DNA of 64,000 bases from Branchiostoma floridae (taxonomy: Eukaryota > Chordata > Leptocardii > Amphioxiformes > Branchiostomatidae): the NCBI RefSeq assembly GCF_000003815.2, contig NC_049979.1, positions 14,380,567 through 14,444,566 of the forward strand. The letters run 5' to 3'. How positions within the stretch are numbered: position 1 is the stretch's first letter; the number at the start of each line of letters is the position of its first letter. Made by a program: the position numbers and the translations under genes. The notes beneath the pieces were generated by a model. The model had not been told where the DNA came from. It ran no database searches and saw only the letters and a list, made by a program, of their open reading frames with translations. Below are positions 38,914 through 49,839 of this stretch, piece after piece.

Positions 38914-41900
38914 CTACCATTCAGCATCTCCTGTAGCCTTCTGGAACACGTAGTCTTTCCCACCAAGGTTCATAATGCCATCCTTCAGGTGAAACTTCCA
39001 CTTGTTCTTGCTCCGGTTGATCTTTGAAGAAGATGATGACAAAAACAATCAATGATCTATGTCTGTACTTTTAAAACCTAACAGTACTTTCTTGCAGATA
39101 TCAAAAGTATTTCCCTATTCTGAAAAAATGCAAGAAATACATTAACATATTGCAGTTTAGTGATTAGTATTTTTTATGTCTCCAATCTACAGAAATGGCT
39201 GTTGAAAAGCTTACAACTTACAAGGATGACATTGTCTGTTAAGGAATCAAAACCTGTAAACATCTATCCCTTAATAATGTTTCAATTCAAGTGTCTATTT
39301 GACAGTCTATAAGAAGATAAGGAAATGAGAATGACAAGGTCACTCACTCTTTCATACTGACACACGACCACATTGTCAATGTCAAATAGGTCAGTGGGGT
39401 CATCGTCGCTCACATCATCTTCTGAGTTCAGGGGCTCCTGGAGATGGGCAGGGAAAAACTTAGTAAGTACGAAATTACTTCAACAGTCTGTATACTTCTA
39501 ACTCAGAATCTGTCTATTAATACCTAATGTTGGTACATTTCTCACTTCTATTCTCCACACTTTTTTTTCTCCAATATAGCCATTTCAGCCAAAAATGTTA
39601 TCTGGGAAAACAACAGGTCAATATGTGCTACTGGATGACATTGAAGATGTGGCTATATTGCACCTGCAAAGTCAGAAGTGCCCACTACTGACAACATTTA
39701 ATCCTGCAGTTTCCAATGATGGCCTGGCACAGTGGAAAAGAGACATCTGCTGACAAAGCTAAGAACTTCAAGTGAAAGAGTGCCTTTTCACTGTATCAGA
39801 TGCAATACTGCTTAAGCCTCAACTGCAGTTTTAAGTAACAGACCCACCTCCTCCTCTCCTTCAGCATCATCATTCTCATCATCTTTATCCTCCTCATCCT
39901 CTTTATCATCATCATCGTCATCATCATCTTCGTCTGAAGTGTCATTGGCTCCGTCCACCTGTATGATGGGGTGGGCAGTGGTGGTGGCCTAGTGGGGGGA
40001 ATCACAGTACAATACATGAGTCAACCAGACATAGACCAATCCATCCAAGTACAAATACACAAACTTGTCACAAAGGAGGCTAAGCAGGTAATTTCAAGGA
40101 CAAACAATGAAGCCTTGAATTTCAGGTTATCTATCTACTACAAAGACATAATAAGCGGATGACTAACATACCAGAGACTGGACCTGAACAATGGACGGCA
40201 TCTGCCCTGCCTGCCCCTGTGCCTGCTGTCCCTGCTGCTGTACTGGCTGTGTCTGGCTACCTGATGGCTGCTGTACAATAGTCTGGGAAAATACATCAAT
40301 AATAATGTCATAAGATTAAAAATAATATGTCAATGACAAAAAAATTACTACATAAACTTTTACAAACAGTAGGTATATTTTCTTGCCAGGTATTGGTAGT
40401 GCATTACCTGAATGTGAATGACATTATTATCAACACAACATAATCACCAATCACCAAGGTAGTGAGCTTTTGCTGGTCTGGTATGACAAGTTCCATGAAT
40501 ATAGAATAGCAAACGTGAAAAAATCTCTATCTCCAGACATGCGCAAGTGTCTCTCTCCTGTTTATGTGAGGAGTAGTGCACCTGTGTAGGATGTCTTTAT
40601 CTTACCTGTGGCTGCTGGATCTGTATTGTCTGTCCCCCTGGCTGCTGTATGTAAACCTGACCTGGCTGGTACCCTGGGAACGACATGGTCGTCTGACCTG
40701 AACAACATGTAAAACATCATCTCAGAGAAGCAAAATGAAACATACCTTGAAATATGGCTCATTAGAAATGGTAGCTTACTGAACATACAGGTATTTGAAC
40801 CAAAAAACATATGTTAAGTATTTTCTGGACATCTGACAATTCTAACAGTAAGCTATTCTACTGGACCAAGATAGTATAATGCTTGGCAGCTACTTTGTTG
40901 GTTTGCTATCAATTGGTACCACACCTTGAGGTAGTGTGAGCCCTGGAGCGACAGTTCTCATGACTTGACCTTGCTGGTACACAACTTGACCTTGGGGCAA
41001 AGCAACAGTTGCAGAACCTGATGAAGCTGCAGATGTCTGAAATGGGAAACAATGTTTGACAGGAGTGCCCTAGTTTGCTATAAGAAAGCAAATAAAAGTT
41101 TCCTTCTTCCAAAATTGCGTTCAAGGTTTGACACAGAAAATAAACAGATCTAACATGTAACGTTACATAGCAGTAAACAGCTGATTCAGACATATTATCT
41201 CTGATATATCTGCCGGTATGTCAATATATCTAATGACCATAGAAAAGAGGTCTTAAAGTTGAAAACAAATTGTTGACAAATGCAGATGGTTTCTGCATTG
41301 CTTGCATACATCTGAGTAGGTGACTTGGCATTTTATCTTACATCCTGCTATCAGCAGTGCTATGAAAGGTGCATTTGACTCACCAAGTCAACCCCATTTC
41401 CTAGCTGGGCTGCATAGGCAAGNNNNNNNNNNNNNNNNNNNNNNNNNNNNNNNNNNNNNNNNNNNNNNNNNNNNNNNNNNNNNNNNNNNNNNNNNNNNNN
41501 NNNNNNNNNNNNNNNNNNNNNNACAAGGGTCTTAGCTAGGACGTGCAGGAATGCCAGCATTGACATAGGGAATCCCACACGTTTAACTCTGGTGCACTAG
41601 GGAAGGCCACACAAGAGAGTGGATACATGTAGTAATGGCATTACTTTGTTGTGTTCCCACTTGCCAGCCCGTAGGACCAGCAGTAGGCAAACCGCCTCGG
41701 GGCGATTGCTGTATCCTGCTGGCTGAATGAAAAACACACAACAACTTGTCACGAACATCTAAAAAAGTCTGACTAAACGTTAATAGCCTCCCCAAATGTG
41801 GTTAATTTCAGGGACAACTAACGGTATTCTTTGCTACACATTTTTGCATAGAAAGCATCAAACAACAAAGATCATGATAACTTTGAAAGAAGCATTTCAA

Positions 41901-43807
41901 AAGCAACCTTAAGCATTTCTCTTACCATTGACTGTTAACTTTACTACACAAACTGTGCAGACAACAGGACAAAGTTTAAGTGTGGCATAACAAGAAAACA
42001 TATAAAAATGGACCCGTATGTCATCTCCCTGGGTCTGTTATGTCTCTCAACTCTCACCTGCATACAGCACACCTGTGAACTTCTCACCTGTATGTGCCTG
42101 GGCATGGTGAGAGAAGCCTCCAGCTACCAGGTGGACATCAGGATTCAGACCCTCCACTGCCTTGGACTGCAGCAGCTTGGTCTCCCATACCTGGAGCAGA
42201 TCAAGTACAGTCCACATGGTTTACCACGAAATTGTCCATTTGTATGNNNNNNNNNNNNNNNNNNNNNNNNNNNNNNNNNNNNNNNNNNNNNNNNNNNNNN
42301 NNNNNNNNNNNNNNNNNNNNNNNNNNNNNNNNNNNNNNNNNNNNNNAATCCTACAATTTTCAGTCCAATTTGTATGTTTCTTAGTGTGTATTTTATACAA
42401 TTTGTGTTGTGATTTCATGTTCATGATGTAGGTGTAAACAGCAAATGTCGTTATCTTACTTCCTGCTAACTCTGGTGCAAGTACAAAAATTAATTTTTTT
42501 CCTCATCAAATTGTTGTCTTGAAATGTCTAGAGTACATGGCCATCAAGTTCTTGGGCTTAAGCTGAACCAATAAAGTGACTGTTTTTACACTGCACTTGT
42601 GCCTCAAAGGGGTTGCCAGCTATTGGCTGGTCACACCATTTCTACACTCCCTTTCCCACCTCACTCTGCAAACAGAATGGTACGACCCGGTCATCTGATC
42701 TGCAGATCTACCAACAGCCAATCACAGGATGAGTCCAGCGGCTTATGCAAATTTGCCACAAAATATAAATGGCGACAGGCTTTATGCAAATTCACTGACA
42801 GCACAGGCAAAGCCAGATCCGTGGCGGAGTGACCTGCATATCCAGGAAAGTCCAGTGGACTAGGCGGCACTGACGTACGTGTGATATCGCCATTTTGTTT
42901 GGCTTGGCGCCACTCCTGATAGATGTTACCTCTTGGATCGTCCTTGGAGGAATTTGGGGGGTCATATAACGTTACTGGGTGTAAAATATGGCAATTTTGG
43001 GGCATCTTGGGCAGTTCGTGAGTTACTACCCAACGTTTTTTTACAGCTTGCAAACGTTACACTCACATACCTGCTTGAGTTCTTGCAGAACTTGTTCGTC
43101 GACTTGTTCGTCGAGGAAGGCTTCCCTTACGTTGTTGATGACATCGTCGATAACACTCCTATACAGCTTGGACTAAGAGTCGTGGAATCAATATTATTCA
43201 TGGGTTTGACCAGGTTACCGTTGGTTAAATTACTAAACCTCGGTCATAATTTGTGGCAGCTGCGACATAATTTCTACATACGGCTTCACGCGGCGCAAAG
43301 CCAAACATGCTTTTTTCTCTTGTTGACGTTACATCGATTAACGTTAAATAAAAAAAATGTATTCCACCTGTTTTGTTGTGAAGCAAAGCTTTTATTATTG
43401 CTTCGTGAATTGTACTTAATGCTACAGAGAAACAAAGTAGTTCCAGTGAAAACGACTGACACTGACTTACGATAGTAACAGCAGAAGCTGAAGTTAACAC
43501 CTAACTCGCACACAAAGACAAAACACGTCCCTTGCTAAACACAAAAACACATGTGTACCAAGGTAATACTAGTTTTCGAGAGGTTGAGATGAATAATCTC
43601 TCACACCTCGCAGTTTGAGGTCTTATGTCTTCGCATGAAGGACAAAGCAACTTGCGCAGATGTCATCACGCTCTCCCTACAGTTCCAGCCAGCCAAAATG
43701 GCTACAAATGGCGCGGCCTACGTGCAGCGTCCACTTTGAATACCCAACACTAAAACCACGGACACAAAACATGCTGCTTTCCTTACCACTGCAGAAGACG
43801 TGGTCAT
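38914..43807 (-). CDS. GTF2A1: TFIIA large subunit precursor (alpha/beta), general transcription factor IIA subunit 1
   Basis: Exons in transcript order: 43787-43807 (MTTSSAV), 43071-43172 (SKLYRSVIDDVINNVREAFL..), 42088-42190 (VWETKLLQSKAVEG..), 41384-41409, 40925-41036, 40606-40697, 40172-40282, 39848-39988, 39348-39437, 38914-39021 (ending GDAEW, stop). Phases agree throughout, apart from the gapped middle. The N-terminal part forms the TFIIA-alpha four-helix-bundle half. A glutamine-rich linker follows. IIQVDGAND matches the Taspase1 cleavage motif before an Asp/Glu-rich stretch. The C-terminal NVVVCQYERINRSKNKWKF segment is the conserved beta-barrel half that contacts TBP and DNA. The protein works in the nucleus stabilising TBP on promoters. 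Gaps at 41423-41522 and 42247-42346 may hide linker exons. A good minus-strand acceptor near 41728 could mark another one (in-phase but not family-like). Confidence 0.95.
41423..41522. other. Assembly gap (100 N) in GTF2A1
   Basis: A run of exactly 100 N, probably a gap of unknown size. It begins 13 bases upstream (gene sense) of the small exon 41384-41409. Confidence 0.99.
42247..42346. other. Assembly gap (100 N) in a GTF2A1 intron
   Basis: A run of exactly 100 N. The flanks look alike (GTCCATTTGTATG on the left and GTCCAATTTGTATG on the right), so the true gap could be zero or a tandem repeat. Confidence 0.99.
42618..42791 (+). promoter_or_regulatory. Histone-type promoter module inside GTF2A1 intron 2
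   Basis: Reads in order: inverted CCAAT (ATTGG, 42622-42626), CCAATCA (42718-42724), octamer ATGCAAAT (42745-42752), TATAAAT (42764-42770) and a second perfect octamer ATGCAAAT (42784-42791). CCAAT, octamer and TATA together are typical of H2A/H2B and some snRNA promoters. No histone-like frame follows on either strand, so it may be an alternative or orphan promoter, or chance. Confidence 0.35.
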
Positions 43808-46309
43808 AATGACCTATGCGGGCAGGATTTTGAGTTTGACTGCCCCGTTCCCTCCCAGCGATGTGGGCTTGTTGGAAGCCGATGCTGCTCTGCAGAACTG
43901 CGCTTATATACTCGTCAACACCCTCCAATACCGACTAGAGGGGTCTGTGTAATTGCCCAATTCCCTCGGAATGAACCATTGCAGCAAGGGAGGAGGCAAC
44001 ATACTACCGGTAGTACTCTCCAAGCAGAGGTTGGGTAGTAGAGATAGTAACGTTAGATATCGGGATTTTTACCGGCTCGCTCCCCTCACGTCTGCCTCAA
44101 AACGCACCAGGGCAGGGCTTTCTTGTCAAAATATTGTGTTGGTACCCCGTCCTGCATAGTATAAAAAAATTATTTGGCAATTCTTTTTATTGCACATGAT
44201 CATTATGCTCATCCAGTATACTGGTCACTGCCTTCCCACAAGTAATCACATTATGTTGCAGTTTCCTATCATGGAAGCTCATCAATGTGGGTAGTGACCA
44301 TTGTACAATGGTGAACTGTCTCCAACACAAACTTAAGGCATGTATGGATCAAATTTTCAACATTAACAACAAAGTTAACATTACAAACAAATGACCTTAT
44401 TGACACATGGTCTTGCATATAACGTCAATGCAATATAGTAAATGCAATAACTGTTACGGGATGTCAGCTATTGGTCAAACGTGCCAGGAAGTTTATATCG
44501 CCCACTGTCTCTGTGTAGTGATACTTGAAGTGCCCTGATATATGTGGCCTCCTTTATACCTCTCACAAAGTAGTCCTCTTTAGTGCCAGTATTCTGACTT
44601 GTCCAGTGAACAGTCATGGTTTAGTGATTCAATGTGGATATGTTGAGACTTCCGACAACAGTGAGCTTTGTGTTCAAAGAATCTAGTTCTCAATTACTTT
44701 ATTAGTGTCTTTGTCACATTTTTAGCAATCAGCACTGGTGATAAAGATGTCGATGCTAGTTCTTAAAAAAAAGTGGTAAGGACTGTTGGCACTAAAGGGT
44801 CCCTAGACATTCTCTAACTTAACATAGATGTTTTTACTGGTCTATGAGTGCTTTTTCTCACTGCACTGTCTGTTTTATATGTAACAGTATAGTTCGTTTG
44901 ACTTTGAAAGACTTTCTACTACATTTTATGCTTGACCTAATTTTATTTTACTGTGTTGAGAGAATCAGATAATAACCAATAGTATCAGATGTAACTGGTT
45001 CTGTTTATGTCTCATTGAAAACACATAGCAACATCCAAATGTGCTTCTAATATAATAACAACAGGACAAGAAAAAGTCTGATCTAAAATTCTCTTTATTC
45101 ATACTACTACATTGACAGCTACTGTGTTACCTTACACACACTGGGTGTCATCCATCTATACAGACTTCTATGTACACACTGCTAAAGATACTTCTACATT
45201 GCACCTACGGTGACTTCTGGAACATTTACAACAATACCCTTTCTGATATACAATATTACCAGTATATCTTTGATAATCATTTTATTTCTGCCTTAAAACA
45301 TACAAGACAAATAAATTACCACAATAGCACCAGATTTACCAAAAAAGTCATTAGCAATCTGGTGCAGGAGTTCAATACAGTACATCAAAAAGTTCATTTC
45401 CCTTTTCATCAGTCATGTGGATGTAGTTGATAATACCATTTCCAGTGTGTGAATTGGAAATGTGCAACCTCTACCTACGGATGTTTTGTATTGCATCATA
45501 CTAATAGAACAGAACTGAAAGTATAAAAATAAGTGGTAAAAATGTTTAACTATCACAAGTACCTCTCTCTATAAATTGCACAAAGAAAAAGACCTTGAAA
45601 CAAATACACCTGAGAAATTTTCTATTAACTGAATGTTATGTAATGTCAATACCTTTCCATTGCCATGTTTTGTTCGAATGTGAAATATTTGTCCTGAGAA
45701 ATTGCACTCATTTTCAGAAAATCAACTTAAACTTTACATTGTATTTGTTCATCTTTTTTCAAACACATAAGAATTCAAACTCAGAATATTTTTCTGCACA
45801 TCACTACTGCCTCTCTCAGGAAAACCAATCCCTTACAATAAGTTATATTGGCTGCAGTAAAGGTAAACCTGGACTGGAGGAAACATAATAATGAAAAACC
45901 TTGATTTGTAGTCAATGATGATCAATATCAATGAATCTTTGGTCCAAAATGAGATTCCATGATTCAAGCTGAACATGAATTGCACACATGTATATGATTG
46001 GTAGTTACCTCAGTCTAATAAATACAAAGTTATCTGATTGAATGATATTAATAATATTAAGATATTTTCAATACATAGTCACAGAGGTAGCTAAAGTGCC
46101 TAAACTACAACTTCTCTGGGGGAGCTTTTTAAGTCATTGCACACTCGTTCTCATTGAAATGTCGAAAATGGCATTTTTTTGGTCGAAAAATAGATCGGCT
46201 TTATTTTCACTGAAAACTACTTGGTTGTTTGGGAAAATTCCTCTTTTAACCATAGCCGAAAAATGGCAACTTATTATTTTCGGTCCCATTGGTAATGCAT
46301 TACAGGGCG

Positions 46310-46341
46310 TGTAACAAACGTTACCGGTAACGTTTGTTACA
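46310..46341. repeat. Perfect 32-bp palindrome
   Basis: The half-site TGTAACAAACGTTACC (46310-46325) is followed immediately by its exact reverse complement (46326-46341). The right half recurs in direct orientation at 46489-46504 and 46671-46686. Confidence 0.95.
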
Positions 46342-46510
46342 ACAGCATACTTTACCCGGTTTTCTTCGAAAGGACTTACCTTATTGACTACATTATTTAG
46401 GTATAAGTGGATGTCCCTGGGGACATTTGAAAAGTGGGCAGCTTTTTTACACCAGGTCAAATAGAAAGCTTAGGCAGCATCGAACAATGGTAACGTTTGT
46501 TACAGTCATT
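46340..46510 (+). repeat. Dispersed repeat, copy B (relative of 5870-6070)
   Basis: Shares TTTTCTTCGAAAGGA and several downstream blocks, in the same order and orientation, with copy A. It is bounded by two copies of the GGTAACGTTTGTTACA motif (46326 and 46489). Confidence 0.6.
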
Positions 46511-49500
46511 TCTGTACAGCATTTTGTTAAGCAAGGTGGGATACAAATGACAGTCAACAACCCTTTGTTGTTTCTTTAGAAAGCCAGAAAAACTATACAG
46601 CGTCACAAAAACGGCCATTTCTAGTCTTATACGTGGATAATATAACCGTGGCAACCATCGTACTCATGGTGGTAACGTTTGTTACAGAATCTGGCGACAG
46701 GCATAAACCACCTCACACAGCCTCCAAGATCAGTGATAGTAGCGATCTGACGTGATCGGACAGAGGGCCTGGGTAGCTGGTTTCACCTGCCGAACAATCA
46801 TTCTGTGATCTGAATTGTTACATTTTTGGCTACTATTTGAATTCTTCGTTTCTTCTCAGGCGACAGCGATTTTTTAGGGTGTGAAATCCCGCCAGTGGCT
46901 ATAATAATCTTCTAACTCATCAACCAATACGAATGTTGTGGTGCATCTTTTGTAAAACATTACTGGGGTTGTGGAAAAATGAAGGAACCAGTGATGTTGT
47001 CTATAATCTGCTCCATATCAAGGCGTAAAGTCAGGCGACAGCATTTCGACATTTAAATGGGAACGAGCCTGCAAAGTGTGTGATAAGTTAATATATGAGC
47101 AGAAAAGTCAACAAACATTAACTGAAACCTGCAAATACATTGTATAAAATTACAAACAAAAATTACTATACTTTGACACTTCCTGACATTAATTTCAACA
47201 CATCATCTCTCAGGAATACAATATACAGTGTAAGTGGTCCATAATATCTAATATGACATGGGTTACTGCTAAAAACCTTGCTGGTGTTTGGCATAGCAAT
47301 TCATTTTTTCAACTGACAACAAATGGTAAAAATATAATCTCATTTGCTTCAAGCAGCAACAAAAAAGTACAACATGCAACATAAAACTATACAAAACAGC
47401 TTTTACTGGCTGACTTGATATGTCCAAAATAGCAACTGAAATTTTCAATAGTATTATATAAATAATATGAGAATACAGCTCCAGAATCTTCTGGAAGTCA
47501 AGTTATTGCAATGGAAAACAGAGTTACTGCCATTGTACATGTAGCAGTATTTTTATTTAAGTTATCAAAAATGGGCTGTTGCATATTCCTTCCATAATCT
47601 TCAATATTTTCAAACAAATGGAATCATTGCAGCTAGAAGCAGTTACTATTGCACAAATGTCACATAACTCCATACCTACCAACAATTATTAAAGTCTGCT
47701 AGTGACACTTTCATACAGCACTCTCCAAATGCCCTACTTGCTCCTGTGTGCTGATGACAACATTCATATTTAATACTATAAGTACTCTGCCTAGCTATAC
47801 TACACTCTGAGCAGACTACATATTCTCTGACCTTACACTGCTACTGCCCATCTCTAAAGGAACCAATGCACATCACCTTGATGGCACTGATCAGCATGTT
47901 CAGGACACATCATATGCATTACTTTCTATGCTGCATTACTAACTACCACCCTGCACTGCACAAAATAATCTCCACCCCTTTCTGTGGTGATAGAAATTTG
48001 TACAATTTGTCACCTTTCCACATGATGGAATATGTTGATCCGTGTATCATTATATGGGTTATGGGAGATGTCTTTATATAGAGTCCCATCTGACTCTCAT
48101 CACAACATATACTATTTGAAGGATGATCTTGAATTACAGAAGTTTTCCATTATAATTGTATTCAACTTGTTATGGTGGAGTTAAGGGGAAACTATGACTA
48201 CTGCTACAATTATTACATTTATATTGGATGAGAAGATTATCGAACACCTGACAATGCACATTGTTTCTGTTCATGTTGTCTCAGTGGAATGAAATACATA
48301 TAAAGCCAAATTGGCTACCCTAAATGCAGTCGGTAATAGTTGCTCAACAAGTAAACCCAATAGAGAACTTCCTCTGATGAGCCAAAATACAGTAGTGGGC
48401 ACGTCAGATTGTTACTGGTCAGGACTGCATGTTTGTACGTTGACTGTAACGACCACCACAGCAATACCAACTTGCACCATACCACAGCTCCGTCAATCAC
48501 AGAAGTTTGTAGTGCTTTAGTCTTCTATACGCACAAGGAGGAGGGTGTGTTGCCGATGGGATGTAAAACCTGAGTGTAGAAAAAGAAAAAGGAATGTCAG
48601 ATGTCTTAAAGTGCCTGCTTCGTCACTTAACAAAAAGATGTGTCTCAATCCTTTCTTATTTCTATGACTGTTCAGCTGCATCGAAATTCTTGACAGTAGA
48701 TTAAATCACATATCAGACACATGTACTGCACTTTGATGAGTAAAAGGTGGGTAACCCAGGACTGTTGGTTTCATCCACTAATATTGGGGCATTGCTCCTC
48801 TTCTCATTGATGCAGTTGATTCTCTATGGTGCTTGCAAGGTGTAAGCAGGACCAACAGCTTATTGCACCTTCTGAAAAACGGCATCCCTACTGGTAGAAA
48901 GCAAATCAGGGTCCAGAACAACCAGAATTGGTAGCTGCAACCTTCTGATTCAGATGCAGGATTGCACAGCACTATACTCTATCTACAAAATGTAAATGAC
49001 CTACTCTATGTGAACCATAGGAAGGGACACAGGACTCACCAAATTGTCTTAGTCCTCAGTTCTGCAACATTTGGAGAGAGAAGGAAGGGGAATAACATTC
49101 TAAGCAGTTTGTAGCCACAGACTCTGAATTTCAAAATACACAGCACTTTCTGGATACAACTACCTCCCAAGACAAGCAGTCTTTTGTGGCACTGGTTCCA
49201 AGAAGAAAGAGAACTAAAGGAGGGAGTGGGAACTGATAGAACCAATTACTGAGCGTGACTGCAAAAGACTGAAATAAGACGTCTACAAGGAAACTAAGAC
49301 ATAATTCTAAGGAACAATTTTCTCAAGAAAGCTTTCAGCTACTAGCACAGTGACTGGCTGTCAAAGGCCACTAATCTAACTTTGAGGAACAAAAGCAAAA
49401 CAGAAGAAGCCACAATCAGAACTATACTGTGCACAGAAGAAAACAGGGGTACTACTAGTATTCCATTATAGCTGATGATGAAAAGCAAAGCAATGGGAGA

Positions 49501-49596
49501 ACGGAATGAAAAGACCAGTATTGCCTCTACATTCAGTGCTGTTTTCACTTTCCACTTTTTAACAGGACAGTACATGCATGTCCTTTGTACATGTAC

Positions 49597-49619
49597 AACA
49601 CACACACACACACACACAT
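49597..49619. repeat. (CA)n microsatellite
   Basis: About eleven CA units, read directly. Confidence 0.9.
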
Positions 49620-49839
49620 AAAGATATCTACATGTATGCTCCAACAAGAAATGGCAGTACTAGGCAGACAGAAAACAATACAAATTTCAAATGTTATATA
49701 ACATTCATTATGTTAAGAAGAAAACCAGAATTGTATACCAACTGCAAAAGTACACATTAGACTAACACTAATTATATTTAATTGAGCCCATGAAATGACA
49801 AAGTACGGTTATGCTTTTACTGGACAGAGGTTGGTCATC

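Larger units (their letters stand above)
43808..49839. other. GTF2A1 upstream region and probable stonin 3' UTR
   Basis: No gene was recognised. The GTF2A1 promoter should lie just above 43807, but no clear TATA box was seen. On the minus strand, TTTATT at 45094-45099 reads AATAAA(G) and could end a long stonin 3' UTR beginning at 49839. The dispersed repeat and palindrome at 46.3-46.7 kb and a (CA)n tract at 49597-49619 lie within it. Confidence 0.45.

Noticed and set aside
41643..41728. Possible extra GTF2A1 exon with a good acceptor (TTTTTCATTCAG)
   Set aside because: The phase could fit, but the translation (ASRIQQSPRGGLPTAG) does not resemble TFIIA and the donor is weak. It is mentioned in the gene entry only.
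42691..43053. 120-codon minus-strand open frame in GTF2A1 intron 2
   Set aside because: It lies between two exons that join in phase without it, covers the octamer/TATA module, and matches nothing in TFIIA.
46134..46460. 108-codon minus-strand open frame
   Set aside because: It crosses the 32-bp palindrome and a dispersed repeat. The related copy at 5.9 kb is interrupted by a stop, so it is treated as repeat sequence and not as a gene.
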